A stretch of 64,000 nt of DNA from Patagioenas fasciata (taxonomy: Eukaryota > Chordata > Aves > Columbiformes > Columbidae), in NCBI RefSeq assembly GCF_037038585.1, contig NC_092523.1, forward strand, positions 1,679,001 to 1,743,000. The letters run 5' to 3'. The translations under genes and the position numbers were made by a program. Within the stretch, counting starts at the first letter, position 1, and every line of letters begins with the position of its first letter. This document shows positions 11,701 through 24,417 of this stretch, one piece after another. The notes beneath the pieces were generated by a model. The model worked only from the letters and a program-made list of their open reading frames with translations, was not told the origin of the DNA and did no database searches.

Positions 11701-14700
11701 TCCTGGATCCAGAGATAGGGTGCAACCTGGGAGAAGATGAAAACCTGCGTTCCCCTAGGGATTGAGCAACGGTTTGCCTTGCCTAAACGTGGGACTTGTA
11801 CTGCATCCAGATTTTCCATGGCTGGAATATTACTCTTACATTTTTCTCATGTCCGTTGCACCTTTTGCTGTCTCTGCCTCCATGCTCAAGTGCTGCCAAA
11901 CTGGAAACTACAAGAGCAATGGAAGAGAATTTGCATCACTCTTCTCACCCCTGGCATGAGAATATTTTCTAGTACTACCTCTCATTTTTCTGAAACCTTA
12001 GCACAGAGCAAGACCATGAGCTGGAAGCAACCCCACAGAGAGACCTGCCTTGCAAATGGTTCCTTTGGTTTTGGCCCTGCCACTTACCCTCTCTTTACCT
12101 CCATCTCCCATCTGCTGGTGGGGCAAACTCCATCCAAGGCATAAGGGGAGTGCATGAAAGAGTGAGCAGCTCCAACGCTGTAAGCCAAGAGCTCAGTGTT
12201 TCAGAGAGGAATGTATTTCAGTGCAGTTTTGTGGTACTCACCTCTGGAAAGCAGCCATTAAATAAACTGCTTTTTTGATTTCGCACGAGGGATTTGATAT
12301 TTCTTTATAGAAAGTCGTGTCAATAGCCACCGTACAGACATATACCCCTCTTTGCTTTCTGACTGATGAACAGGAGCAGCAAAGCTGAGATGCCCCTGGA
12401 AAACTGAACTGCATTGCAAAGTGCAGAGCTGTATATGGATTTTCGAGTGGGAAGCTTTCAATCCCTTAGAAATACGCAGTTGCAAATTCTGAATGTTTAC
12501 CCCAATCTCCTTCTTTCTCCCTCAGCTTTTATCTCCTCAGAAACTTTTGCTTCGAGCCCATAAGTTGCTTCCTAGGCTCGTGAACCTGCTGCATGTGATG
12601 CAGAAGATCAGGTTATAGGGTTGTCATTGGCCCTCTCACTAATTACAGAGAGATTTACCTGGGCTTTTCACAACGTTTGTTTGTTTTTCTTTAAAGATAC
12701 AGTTCCTGGAACCAAATGGTTTTTGAGAATATTTCAGTTGGTTCTTTTGTGTTTTGTTCTACTCGCTTCACTGTGACTGTGATCAAAACATGCTTTTCTT
12801 ATCTGAGACACCAGGAAAGAAAACACAACCCAAAGATGTTCTGTGAGGAAGAGGCAAGGAAGCTGGGAATGTGGTACTTTTCTACTTTATAATTTGACAA
12901 TTTCCTATTAGTCTTTTCTGGACTTAATACCTAGAAAAACATTGATTTGTCCTGCCTCTTTGAATCGGCAGAAGCAGGGTTAAAGAAAAGACAGAGCTCA
13001 TGCACATTGACTTGGCACAGACTTCCAAGGGCCTTGAGGCTAAAACAAAACAAACCAAAAAAATGAGAAAAACAAGTTTTGTTTCCAAATAAACAAGTTT
13101 CCTCTCCCCTCAGGTATGGGGCTCGCTCAGTTAAATTACACTCATCTGCCAAGGCCTGTGCACCATGTGGCTTTGGTTACTGTCTCTGCAAGAATTTGTG
13201 TGATGCTCCAGGCCCCAAGGACAGCGAAGGCTGAACCCAACTCTCGCCTCCAATGCCCTTCTGTGTGCAATCTGCATTTTCTCCTATATTGCTAGGGTTT
13301 TTTTAGTTGCTGTGGTCCTGTTGTTGTTTTTTTTGAAAGTACAGCCCAGTCCCGCTTGAGCTCTGCGTCTGGATCTAGGCTTGGTTTTAATAGCTTGCAG
13401 TCAGTTAGGTACGATGCGTCTGTGTTCGCACAAAGGCTTTTTTGGTGGAGAGCAGGGGAAGGTGGGGTGGTGGCTGTGAAAGAGCAGCTCTTGTTAAACA
13501 GGAGCTTTACTGGACCTGTACTCTGATCAGGTTATACCATGGGTGGTGCCTAAACCTCCCCCTGCCACGTGCAGTCTGGCTGCAGTCTTCCTCCTTCATT
13601 TCCCGTTCTGATGCATTGTGCAATACCGCTGCACTCGTTCAGTTTTGGTTTGATCCAAAATCACGCATGTTTTAATTCTTAGGCAATCGCCAACTTTGAT
13701 TGTCCTCCCCAGAAATGCATTTCTGAGATGGGATGGTAATAATATAAAGTCAGATCTTTTTCTTGGAACAACACTTGCCCTGTTGAAGTGCATCTAATGT
13801 CAGATTATCAGTACAAAACTCTAAAGGCCTGAGGACTTTTAGCACCGGAGAACCTCAGTAAATAGAAGATACATTTGTACTGTCCACTGAAGGAATAAAT
13901 ATGCTTGATATTTGGATCTTGTTTAAATCAGCGATGTGCATTACGAGGTGAACCTTGGATGTCACTTGCTGCAAAGACATGCAAACTTCCCTTGAGCTGA
14001 GGCATATTGGAGGATGTTCATGAGTCTTGTCCTCAAATAGCTGTGTTTATATTCACAGCCAGTATAGGAGACTCTGGTTTTCACTTGCTGCCAACTGGCT
14101 CTTTACAACTGCGATTTCTCCCATCTGCAATTGCTAAGTGAAGATATAATCCTTTTTAGGACATCGTTTTTTGGATCGTCTGCATCAGACTGCTGTTTCA
14201 GCATCTCTGAAGTCTTGGATCTTAACAAAAAGATCTCCAGAGCTCTTACATCTGCCACATTTTCTGAAAGCTTTCTGCTAATATTTCTTAATAAAATGAT
14301 TCTTATAACTTCTGTAATTCCTGGTTTCACTTCTAGTAGGGAGAGGAATCTCGAAGATACCAACAGTCTACAAACTTTGTAAAAAGCAATACAGGCAGGT
14401 AGGATAGACCATTGCCTCGTTCCCTTTTGTATTTTGGAAGGAAACAGGGCCTTACATATTTGACCTTTCCTCTGCTTTACTCTCTCCTTGCTAGGGAAAC
14501 CCCTGTTGACATTAATAATATTATTTGCAGATGAAGGGTAGGTAATAGCTGAGTAAGGACCTTTAGGCTGGGTTCAGGATGAGTAAGTGGAAAATCCCTG
14601 AATTTAAGCCTGGCTGTGTGATTTGTTCATCTTTCATGACAGGAGTTCCTGCCAGCTCAATTTTCCTGGCTGGATAATGGATCTGCAAGACAATTCCAGC

Positions 14701-15792
14701 TCCCTGCAGCAAGATAATTAATAATGGAAAGGTGCTTTGGCTATTGTGATCACCGCAGATGATTCAAAACATTTTATAGATCTTAACTAATTAATTGACC
14801 CAAGCTGCCCACCTAACAGGTCAATTTGGTGTATCTGTGTGGAAGCTGAGGCTGGGAGATGACACAACATGTCCTCAACTGGACAACTCTGCTCCAGAAA
14901 GGGAGCTGAGATACCACCGCTTCATTGAAGGGCTCTCCCGGGATGCTACAGCAAATACCACCAGCTGGGAGCTGAAAGGTCTGGACCAGGTTGGGATCTG
15001 GGATATTTTGTTTTGCTATGTGATCCAAGAAAAATACCGTTTTGCTAAAACTGGAAAAATCGTTGGAGCAGCCATTGTGTCTTTTTGTGTTCTTCTAGCA
15101 CACCTGTCAGAGGAGTGCCCAGATGCCTTAGTACTAGGAACCAACAAGTGAAGAATAACAAATGGGCCACCCCTCCTGAAGAGACAAGTCCTCTGTTTTT
15201 CAGTGGTGTTTGCAGAAGTGGGAAGGATTTCAGTGCTGATAGGGACCAAGACACATGTCAAGGTGAAGTATGAGGTGTCCCAAAAGGGTGATAAGACACA
15301 CAGATAGCAAACAACATGGAGAAAGGGGTGGAAAACAGGGTGAGTTAAAGGTACCGACTGAGGAAGGAGCCCAGAGAGGTGGAGGAGGTGTGGGATTGTG
15401 TTGACAGGGGTGTGGAGGCACAGGGTGTGTTAGGCAAAGTGGTTCCAGAGGCCTCCGAGAGTTTGGCAATCTGCGGGTAAAGAAAGGGCAGGACCAGTTG
15501 TGACATGGTCAAGGACAACATCTGTCCTCTGCGGAGCACTGCGAGGCTGCAGAGCCGGAGAGCGAAGCAGCAGCCACGGCAAAACTGCGATAGCACACCC
15601 ATATCACACCCGTTTCCCACTCCCGGCTGCAAGGAATCAGCCAGGGAGTGCAAAATGGAAAGTGGGGATGAGAGTTTGAACCAAGAAGCAAAGGTTGTCG
15701 AGACAAGGAGGTCACGGATGTCCTAAGGGAGCCTTTTCCTAATGCTGGACCACTCTGTTTCTCTCAGGGAATAGTTTACTTGCCATAAAATA
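8792..15792. other. Seven kilobases of unassigned sequence
   Basis: I find no recognisable repeat family, RNA gene or coding exon. The region 10310-10620 has somewhat more CpG than its surroundings. A minus-strand frame that is open from about 14572 to 14103 (about 156 codons, no ATG) has a CTCTCCCTACTAG acceptor-like site inside, but a frame of that length is expected by chance a few times in a window this size. It is discussed as a finding and not called as a gene. Confidence 0.4.
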
Positions 15793-15842
15793 AAAGTATA
15801 TTTTATATATATATATAAATATATTTATTTATATACATATTA
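15793..15842. repeat. AT-rich low-complexity / (TA)n tract
   Basis: A run of TATATA and TTTATATA units, imperfect, about 50 bp. It is a simple repeat of the kind that varies in length between individuals. Confidence 0.85.
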
Positions 15843-17455
15843 AATTCAGTCCATTATTTCAACTACTTATGGTAACAGAGAGTTGTTTTTTTTTTAAACT
15901 CAGAGTAATGAAACAAAGACAAAATGAAATGATTTAACTTGCCTGTCTGAATTTTGTTCCCCTTCTGAAATTTAATTATGGGAATATGTTTACAGAGAAA
16001 AACCACTGTAATTCATCTTGATCAAAGATGTTCATCCCGAAAGACAATTCTAGTAGTTTGTATGGTTGAGAAATTGTGATTTTTTTCTTGTGTTTTGTTA
16101 AAATCTATCCTCTTTTTTGTTTAGCTCCCAAATAAACAACTCACATGTTTAAGCGCACAGCCCCACTCCGATGACCAGAGACATTTCTGGATGAAATGCT
16201 AAGCTTCATTTTCTTATTTAAGAGTGGAGCAGGTTTCATCTTGCCTAAATTATGGTTATTATGGCCCATCTAAAATGACCATCCTGCTTCGGATCGTCTC
16301 TAAGATATTCTTAGGAGAGACTGTCTCCATCGGTGGCTCCGCACCTGGAAGGAATGAGGTTCCTCAACAGTGAAAGACTCGGTTGATGAAACTACAACCT
16401 CTACAAAAGCGAATGGGGTATGTTTAAGTAGGTTCCTCCAAGGCTTGCTTCTCCCCCCTACTACAGTGAACAAAGAAGGAGAGAGAGATTTTGTCTAAAG
16501 CACTACTAATGGCTGGGATTCAGAGGAGCAGTAAGACTGAGCAAGGGGAAGGAGACATTTGGGATTTATGTTTCTTCACAAAGAGCTGTAAATCCTCGAA
16601 CCCTATGAAGGACAAGCAGGCTGTTTAAGAAATTCTAAATTTCCTGCTGTGTTGCCCCAGAAAGAGTTAAACAAGGCGCCCTTTTGTGCCCAGCTGAATG
16701 GCATACTCTGTGACCACAGCCAAGGGAGGACAGCTGTGTGCAGCTGTAGGGCCCACAAAGTCAGTCTGGTTTCTGAGGTGAGTTATAGAGCCCTACAACC
16801 CCAAGAAGGGCGAAAAAGACATGTGTCACTGCTTAAGAGACCAAGAACTAGACACAGCTGAGACCCTAAGGCTGGGTATGTGCTGCAAAGCGAAACAACC
16901 AAGTCTCTACTCCCAAGAAAAACAGAAACGTGGTGAAAAACCTTATAGTCACCTGGAGGCTCAGTAGATTCCACTATAAATTCCTAACAGCTTCTCTGGG
17001 AACTGGTCTGACACCCCCAACTCATACAATCAGCAACTCCAACCCCAAACTTCTCTGATTTTCAGGATTCACAGTTGCACAGATTAGAAAGCACTTCATA
17101 TCTCATGTCCACAACTTATATCAGTGTCTGGGGTGGCTGCACCTTCTTCCTACAGTCAGAGAAGTTTGGATGATCAAAGACTGACTGACGGTCTGCTCAT
17201 TGCCTTCAGTCCAAAACACCAATCTCAGAAAGATCTTGTTTTGGGTAATCTCCGAAGCCAACACAAACATGCCCCAAAGCCAACTCAAACATGCCCAAGC
17301 ACACTAGAAGTAACACCACAGAACAAGTGCGAGGCCCAAGGCAGACCCCACAGAGGGCTTGGAGGGATCCCCGAGGAGAGTTGCCTTCTATGAAAGAAGT
17401 ATTGTTTCATATAATATCTTCCAAGTTAGCTCTGTTAGCGTCTCAGAAGGATACC
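15843..17455. other. Unassigned sequence
   Basis: No gene, RNA or named repeat seen. A short imperfect tandem duplication of about 22 bp (GCCAAC[A/T]CAAACATGCCC) lies near 17258-17300. Confidence 0.45.
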
Positions 17456-17524
17456 AGCCTTGATTAAGACTCCAGGGGGACCTTATTGCAGCCTTTCAGT
17501 ACTTCGAAGAGGCCTGTAGGAAAG
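17456..17524 (+). mobile_element. CR1 LINE, 5' segment of a split copy
   Basis: This reads as the CR1 3'-region block that ends ORF2, AGACTCCAGGGGGACCTTAT then GCAGCCTTTCAGTACTT, and breaks at GGCCTGTAGGAAAG. The reading resumes at 17775 with GATGAGGACACACTTTTTAG, as in an unbroken CR1. The break is caused by the minus-strand CR1 at 17525-17774. Confidence 0.85.
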
Positions 17525-17774
17525 TTCACAGCATCACAAAATGGTTGGGGCTGGAAAGGACCTCTGGAGATCATCTAGTCCAACTCACCTGCTAGAGTAG
17601 GTACACCTAGAGTAGATCGCACAGGAGTGTGTCCAGGTAGGTCTTGGATGTCTCCAGAGAAGGAGACTCCAGGGCAGCCTGTTCCAGTACTCGTGTCACT
17701 CTCAAAGTAGTTTCTCCTCATATTTATATGGAACCTTCTGTGCTTCAGGTTCTGCCCATTGCCCCTCATCCTAT
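17525..17774 (-). mobile_element. CR1 LINE 3' end inserted into another CR1
   Basis: On the plus strand it begins CACAGCATCACAAAATGG and continues GGACCTCTGGAGATCATCTA, the reverse complement of a CR1 3' end of the GATCTCCAGAGGTCC subfamily. It runs back to the GGATGAGAGGCAATGGGC-like block before stopping at CTAT. The AAAG at 17521-17524 and the AAAG at 17775-17778 flank it and may be a short target duplication. It belongs to a different CR1 subfamily from its host, and resembles the copy at 37633-37962. Confidence 0.85.
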
Positions 17775-18080
17775 AAAGATGAGGACACACTTTTTAGCAG
17801 AGCCTGTTACAACAAGACAAGGAGTGATGGTTTTAAGCTAAAAGAGGGGAGATTCAGGCTGGACATGAGGAAGAAATTTTTTACAATGAGGGTGGTAAAA
17901 CTGGCCCAGGTTGGCCAGGGAGGTGGTGGATGAACCATCCCTGAGACATCTCAGGCCAGGCTGGACGGGGCTCTGAGCAACCTGAGCTGGTGAAGATGTC
18001 CCTGCTCATGGCAGGGGGGCACTGGGGGAATTTTGAAGCTCCCTTCAACCCAAACTGTTCTATGATTCTACTATATGATT
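17775..18080 (+). mobile_element. CR1 LINE, 3' segment of the split copy
   Basis: This continues the copy that starts at 17456: ACAAGGAGTGATGGTTTTAA, GGAGATTCAGGCTGGACATG, GAGGTGGTGGATGAACCATC, GAGCTGGTGAAGATGTCCCT, then the CTCCCTTCAACCCAAACTG tail and a decayed ATTCTATGATT octamer end. The GAGCTGGTGAAGATGTCC plus GGGGGGCACTGG signature is shared with copies near 32.7, 34.3, 35.2 and 44.5 kb, so all five belong to one subfamily. Confidence 0.9.
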
Positions 18081-21000
18081 TTGGTGATTGGTCCCACAAG
18101 ATTAAGTCAGCAAGGCCCTGCTTCAGTTCCTGTGTGCTTCCTGAGGTTGAATCTTTTCTGCAGGAGGTAAATTATTTCAGAGGACTCCTGGGCAAAACCA
18201 TGCTAAAGCAACTTTCTTAAACCATGCTAGAGCAACTTTCTTTAACAATGCCATTCTTTCCGAGGGTCTTCATCCCACACCTGGACAGCCTTGGCCATAC
18301 AATCACCACCAAGTGCCCTGTTTCAGCAGATCCAGGGTTGGGCCATGAATCAAGTCTCTGCAGCCTGGTAATTTGGCTGGCTTCTGCAGGTCATTGCAAG
18401 ACTTCAGGTGAGGAGCATGTGAGGGAGAGGAATGTCATAAGAGGTTGTTCTTTGCTTGCGGAGTAGGGAGGGCAGAAGGCTTCTGCCATAGAGGACATTA
18501 ACCATCTTCGTTTTTTGACAGGAAAAATCCCATGACATTTGATAAGCAATGCCTTGTGTTTGAAGCAATTGCCTTGGAGGTCTGGACTGCTCCATCCGTC
18601 ACAAACGCACATAAAGACCAGGTTGCCTCTCCTCCTTCTCTCCTTGGGTCTCTCCTTGAGTGCCCATGACTCTGAGCTGGGTCTGAAGGCTTCATCTAAA
18701 GGCAAGGGCATCACATTATGGATAAGAAAGCAGAGAGATGACAGCAGGAGCCCTGAAATCTTGGGGGATAGGGAAGGGCTGTGCAGGCATCCAGACAGGC
18801 TGAGCTTGTGGGGGCAGGTACTGTCCGCCCTGCCCTGCAAGGGTTGCCAGGTATGGGTGCAGACAGGCCTGGAGGGAGTGGTGGTCAGAGGACGCAAATC
18901 GAGTGTCGGGAAGTTTTAACAAAGCGAGGTTTATAAGGAGGGCATGAGCATGTGTATGTGAGCACGCACATCTACGTAAGCTGGCCTAATAAAAGACGCA
19001 TCACCTCTCTCTACACTCCTGGCTTCGCTTGCCTTCATCATGAAGGCTACAGCAACACTATTAGGAAGGAAAATGAGGGAATTAGTACAGAATATCATTT
19101 TAAAAAATGATAATGTATGGTTCCACAGGGAATGTGCAGCTTGGTTGCAGTGTGCACTACTAGTCTCCTGATTCAGAAAGTACAGAGCAGAAAGGGAAAA
19201 CATCACCATACCTAAGGTGATAGGGGTGATTGAAGGTCTGAATAGCTTTGGGATGAAGGCAGATTGAGCATTTAGAAAGCAAATCCTGGCTGGGAAGAGG
19301 GGGAATGGAACAGACACAGCAAAGTTGTCCTGGAGAAGGTGACTGAAGAATGACTGTTCTCATCATCTCCTGTCACATCCACCAGTCCTTCTGTTATCAG
19401 CTTTAAAACAAAAGGAATTGCTTTTTATCACAATGCATGAGTACAGCTCATTGTCCCAAAAGAATTTATGGGTTCAGAAAGACATCAGCTGAACTACCAG
19501 AGGGCAGATCCATCACGGGCTGTGAAAACACCAGCGTGAAAATCAGTCCAGCTGTGCTCCAGCTCCCATACTTGCAGCTTTCTCATCCTAAATTCAGCCC
19601 CAATGAAACTGTGAACAACAGCTATGGACCCGTGGTATCGTTCACTACCCAGTTCAATTGTCCACATGTACTCTTAGTGACTTTTCAGACACTCTGGGGT
19701 TTCTGAGGGGTTGGCAAACAGAGGACCAACTGTTCTGAAGTGGCAGATGGAGGCAAGTGAGCCATGTTGCAGTGGTCACATCTGTGTGGTCAACTGATTC
19801 ATACCCTCCACTGACCATAATGACTAGATCATGACCAAATGCAATGGGAATTTAGGTTCATAGCATGCTAATAAACACTTATATGCAGCCACCTGCACTG
19901 ACGATTCTGCTGAACCCCATCAGATATCTCACGCCAGGCAAGATGAGTCTTGGTCTTAAAGCTGATGGAAGTTACAACCATGGAAGGGTTGAGAGGAGGT
20001 AAAGAAGGACCTCGGTGCACTCAGGTTGATATGTGCAGTGAGGTTTGGAGACTGGGTATGTCCTCAACTACGTCCATCTCACAGAAGCTCTTGGATGGAC
20101 TCTTAATCAGAACTGCTGGAGCCCAGTGCCTGTCCAGTGACTCCGAACATTTAATGAGACAAGAGACAGAGGATGAAAGGGAAAAGAAGATCTCTCAGTG
20201 GAGGCTGAAGAGATGAACCTTTATCATTAATAAGCTTCATGCATGACGAGGCATGCCTGATCCCCAATTTAGGGGGAGATGAGGGTACAAGCAGACATAT
20301 CTTCTCTGAAAAGAAATAAAAAATAGAAAAAAGCTAGATAAGGAATCCAGGTAGAAGAAATCCGACAGGACACAAGACCTGGAGGATCACAAATATACCC
20401 CTTGGTTCTGTAGTTCCCCAGTGTCCCTAGCACCTTCATTAAACAACTTGCTCTTTGTATACAGGAGATACACAATCAAATAACTACGGGACTGAGACTG
20501 CAGTTGAACGCCAGCCTTGGGTGCCAGATGCACCCACCAAGAGGGAGTAGGGTCTCCTGAGATACTGGAGCTGAGCCCTGAAAGCCTGATGATCTTTGTG
20601 AAGGAGCTTCCCAGCCAGACATTGAAATACCACTCCATCCTTTTCAAGCGGACCGTGATTTCTGACTCTTCGCAGCACCGCAAATCAGGAATAATTCCCC
20701 CTGGAGAAATTGCAGAAGGGAATTTCAAGTAAGCAGAAGGTAATTACCCAGCCTGGAATTTCTCCAGGCCATCCACTTAACATGCAAACAAGGAGAAAAT
20801 AAACAAAAAAAAATGGAAGGGGATCTTTGACCACAGGCGGTCCCAGGCAGTTGGCCCGAGCACACTCCCTTTATTTGTTTGAGTACCTCAATTGACACTT
20901 CCAGCAGTTCCCAGCTTTGAGTCACAGAGGAGCTGTGGTGTGCCTGTGCTGCAGAAAGCCTTTCTTCCCCAGCCTGATATTCCTCTGGGAAAAGACACAC

Positions 21001-21499
21001 CTCTGATAGGAAGGTAGGTGCCTGGGGTCATGGGGGTGGGAGAAGAGTGCGTGTCAGGGCTTAATAAAATAACCTGTCCACCCAACCTATGATTTTCCTT
21101 GGAAACCCGAACAGGGAATTTTCCAACCACCTGGCAATCGGTATTCATTTTGCATTAGCCGTGGTGATGCACCCTGCATCACCTGCACACCCCGCGCTGT
21201 GCTCATCTCCCCGGCATGAAAAATGAGATGGAGACACCTCTCCAGCCAAGTCCCTGCCTCCCTACCTCTGCAGCTGCAGGTCCTCAAATGCCCCTTGCTC
21301 TGTCGCCACACTCCAGGCTCTGTGCTCAGGCAATTGCTCTGCTGCTGAGTCAAAACCAGAGGTAATAAGTGAGGCTCTGAGGTCAGGCACAACTGCGAGC
21401 ACCCAGTGACCACCACGTCGCCAAGACAAGCAGGGAGTGTTGGTCCCAGCTCCTGTCTCAGGGCTGGCCGCTCACTTCTAGGTGAAAATTTAAGTGGAG
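18081..21499. other. Unassigned sequence with a 24-bp tandem duplication
   Basis: No gene recognised. At 18195-18242 a 24-bp unit (AAACCATGCTARAGCAACTT then TCTT) is present twice with one difference. The longest frame, 168 codons on the minus strand at 18391-18897, overlaps open frames on the other strand, has no domain, and is not called. Confidence 0.45.
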
Positions 21500-21582
21500 G
21501 TTCTTAGGGACACGGTTTAGTGCTAGAGTTGGACTTAATGATCTTAAGGGTCTCTTCCAACCAAAATGATTCTACGAATCCA
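21500..21582 (+). mobile_element. CR1 LINE 3' tail
   Basis: Only the last 80 bp remain: TTCTTAGGGACACGGTTTAG, then TTGGACTTAATGATCTTAAG, TCTTCCAACCAAAATGATTC. This is the GGGACATGGTTTAGTGG / GATCTTAAAGGTCTTTTCC subfamily, the same type that lies on the minus strand at 43805 and 44789. Confidence 0.85.
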
Positions 21583-22109
21583 ACCTCAGCTCTCTGGTTG
21601 GGTTTCAGAAGCTCCATCAGAACAGCTGAACTGGGAGACTTTTCTGTTGTCCTTTGCCAGGTTGTCCCTGATAAGATCTCATTACCATGCTGCAGCCCCC
21701 ATCACTTCAAGGGTGTCTGAGTGCTTTACCCCCTTGACCAGACACCTCTACAACTTTCACTAATAATCAAAATAAGTTGCAGGGAAAATGCAGTGAAGCT
21801 CCAAAAGGAAATAAGATCTTCCCTTATTCAGAAACCTCCATTTCAAGAAGGTCCAGGTGTTCCTTACGGTTACCGAAGAGGATATTTTGATTAAAATTCG
21901 TAGTCCCCATCTGCTCAGCAGCAGGTACAAGAAGAGGAGATGAGTACCTGGAGGCTTTGAAGCGTTTCAGCTGAATATTCCAAGTCCTGTGTCACCTCAG
22001 CAAGGCTGAGAAACCAAGACCCAGCCTCCCATGTCTCACATTAACATGTTCTCCTTAGAAGATCAAATCATAGCCATCACCCTGCCCCGAAGCAGGAAGA
22101 ACAAAACAT
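21583..22109. other. Unassigned sequence
   Basis: No gene or repeat recognised. Short overlapping frames only. Confidence 0.4.
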
Positions 22110-22375
22110 TTCCTATCAGATGTTTGTTGAACCTGAGCTCAAAGCCCTCCGAGGCCAGAGCTGCAACCCCCTCCTCAGGCAGCTCATTCTTGCTGTTCAT
22201 TATCCTCACCACTGCGGTCATTCGCTTTTTCTGTTTTCCTAATCTAAATCTTCCTTGCTGTGATTTCTTCTTCCACCCGCTATAGATACAGAGAGCAACT
22301 TGCATCCTTCCTCCTTGCAGCCAACCTTTATGTCCTTAAAAACCGTATCATTTCTCTTCTCTGAAATAACCAGCA
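22110..22375 (-). mobile_element. Ancient CR1-like LINE fragment
   Basis: The order of blocks matches an old amniote CR1 read in reverse: a TGTTGAACCTGAGCTCAAA block (for the family's TGTCTAACCTGTTCTTAAA), CCTCCTCAGGCAGCTCATTC, TTTTCCTAATCTAAATCTTC followed by CTTGCTGTGATTTCTTCTTC, and CAACCTTTATGTCCTTAAAA. Divergence is high, so it is far older than the young copies nearby. It was recognised from the order of motifs, not from an alignment. Confidence 0.6.
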
Positions 22376-23122
22376 TCATTTTCTGTCCCCAGGCCATCTT
22401 TTTTTCTCCTAGATAAGTCTATAACTGTATGTTGTACATAATATTGTTTTATTTGTTAATATTTTATTTATTTAACATAATACTCTTCTACAGCCACCAG
22501 ATCACACTAAAGACTTCTCTTCCTCTACAGAAAAGGAGTGAGACCCTCTCTTGCTGTATTATTTGATCAGCCAGAAACAATAAATGATTTCTAATTTAAA
22601 CATGAGATGTTCTGAGGATAATTGAGTTCCCAGTTCTCTCACAGAGCAAAGCAGAAGACAAAGCCCTCACAACTCAGATACTGCAATGCTCCTTTCCTCA
22701 ACATGAGGGTGGAAAGCAAGACCCATATTATGGCTCCTGGTCCCTTTCCTTGGGGCTGCGCTCCAAGCGAAATACCCGCATGCTATAAGAGAGAACCTGC
22801 TTGAGTGCAGAAGATCCATCTAGCTTGTCAGGACATCAAACATGAGACTAAACAACCCTTTCAGCCCAAAACTGGGGTGTTTTCCTGAATGCCAGCACCT
22901 ACAAACACTTTTTGGAGGTGGAAGTGATGCTTCATCACACCTTCCAGCTGAGTGCTAGTGGTTGGCTCACTCATCCAGAAAGCAGAAGAGTGGGGTTCAC
23001 GCTCAGTTCACTTCGTAGGGAGATCACACTGTCCTGCCGTGCACTTCTTCCCTTTCATCTTCCAGATTTTCTTCTGCTGTTCTGTGGTGTGTATCAGTTG
23101 CAGAGGCAGAAGGAGGAAAAAT

Positions 23123-23222
23123 CCAGGGCCAGGCTGGACGGGGCTCTGAGCAACCTGATCTGGCAGGGGGTTGGACTAAATGAGCTTTGAAGGTCCCTTC
23201 TAAACCAAACTCTCCTATGATT
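23123..23222 (+). mobile_element. CR1 LINE 3' end
   Basis: About 100 bp: CCAGGCTGGACGGGGCTCTG, AGCAACCTGATCTGGCAGGG, GGTTGGACTAAATGAGCTTT, then AGGTCCCTTCTAAACC and a decayed CTATGATTCTA end. It is related to the young plus-strand group but lacks the GGTGAAGATGTCCCT segment. Confidence 0.9.
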
Positions 23223-23700
23223 CTAAGGAGCGTCTAGATGAAAATAGCTGATAACAGTGCTCTTGTAGGAGGACAAGACAGTGGCTTTAAACTCTCTCTA
23301 AGTGAGATCTGAGCCGAGGATGGGTGAAAGCTCAAGCTACTGCAAAAGAGCTGGGTGATTGATAGCAAGCCCGTCGCCACTTTCTTTGAAGGATGCATCC
23401 CACCCTTGAGTGTCAGACAGGGTCAGGCAGCATAACTGTGGCCTGAGCTCTTCAACACAGGCTCCTTTCAGCTTATTTTTGGGACACCAGCAAGGCCTGG
23501 GTGGGATCTGTGTGCAAAACTGGCTGCACGGGGTGTTTCTGGGCTTGCAGAGGCCAAGAGCTCCAGGCAAATAGATGTGTTTTGCAGAACGACTGTGCAC
23601 CCGCGGGTCAGACAAGGGTCAGATGGAGGGGAGTGGACAAGGTGAGGCTGCAGTTGGGGCTCAGGATGTCTCCATCCTGTCTTCGTCATCCTGGGAGCCG

Positions 23701-23800
23701 TTCGGCCATGACCTGGGGTAAGTCACTTCGCTTCTCTATGACTCAGGTTCCTGTGAAGTGGGACTTGCACTTCCCTGCCTCAGAGGAGTAAGGCAAAGGT
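23701..23800 (+). mobile_element. MIR-like ancient SINE relic
   Basis: The order CATGACCTGGGGTAAGTCAC, CTTCTCTATGACTCAGGTTC, then CTTCCCTGCCTCAGAGGAGT follows the MIR core (TGACCTTGGGCAAGTCACTT, CTCAGTTTCC, CCTACCTCACAGGG). Divergence is high. It could be any CORE-SINE sharing this core. Confidence 0.5.
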
Positions 23801-24401
23801 AGATGTAAAAGATGGCAATCGCCGGGCTGTTTAGAAGTCCAATCTAAGATAGTTTTTATAATAAAGCTCCCAGACAGTTTTATAACGCAACTTGCCTTGA
23901 CCCCAGCTGGGTTCCTCTGGCTGCAGCAGGATGTTTCCCAGAGGTGGAGCTCGCCACCAGCTTCGTTTGCTTCAAGAGGCCGTAAGGAGGGCACAACACA
24001 TCATCCCCATCTCCAGATCTTTGCCTCACAACCTCAGAGCGATGGACAGACTGGAAATCAATGGATATCTTCTATCTGGCTGCTTGCAGGAAGAAGAATG
24101 CACAGGATTAGCTTTGATCTGTCGCTAAAAAATTACTCTCAACAGAGTATAGAAAAAACAATTTATGAGCTATGGCATACATAATTTCCAGAGAGACTGT
24201 AAAACATCCCAAATACCCAAACAATCCTGCTTACCATCTCTCAGGACTTTGTATAATGGCAGCAATAGTCAGACTAGGGAGAATCCTTGCTCTCCAACTT
24301 ATAATTGCTTAAGGAGTGTCCCCTAATATAATTAACAAGGGTGCTTTAATTATGAACCCAGAGTAATGATGCTCAAAACAACTCCATCTGCTGTGGTGGG
24401 G

Positions 24402-24417
24402 AAAAAAAAAAAAAAAA
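24402..24417 (+). repeat. Poly(A) run
   Basis: Sixteen A followed by GACGTATG and an AT-rich stretch with ATACATTAT repeated. No retroposed gene body is recognisable upstream. Confidence 0.8.

Noticed and set aside
18391..18897. 168-codon minus-strand open frame
   Set aside because: It has no domain or clear splice context and overlaps long frames on the opposite strand, as expected of chance.
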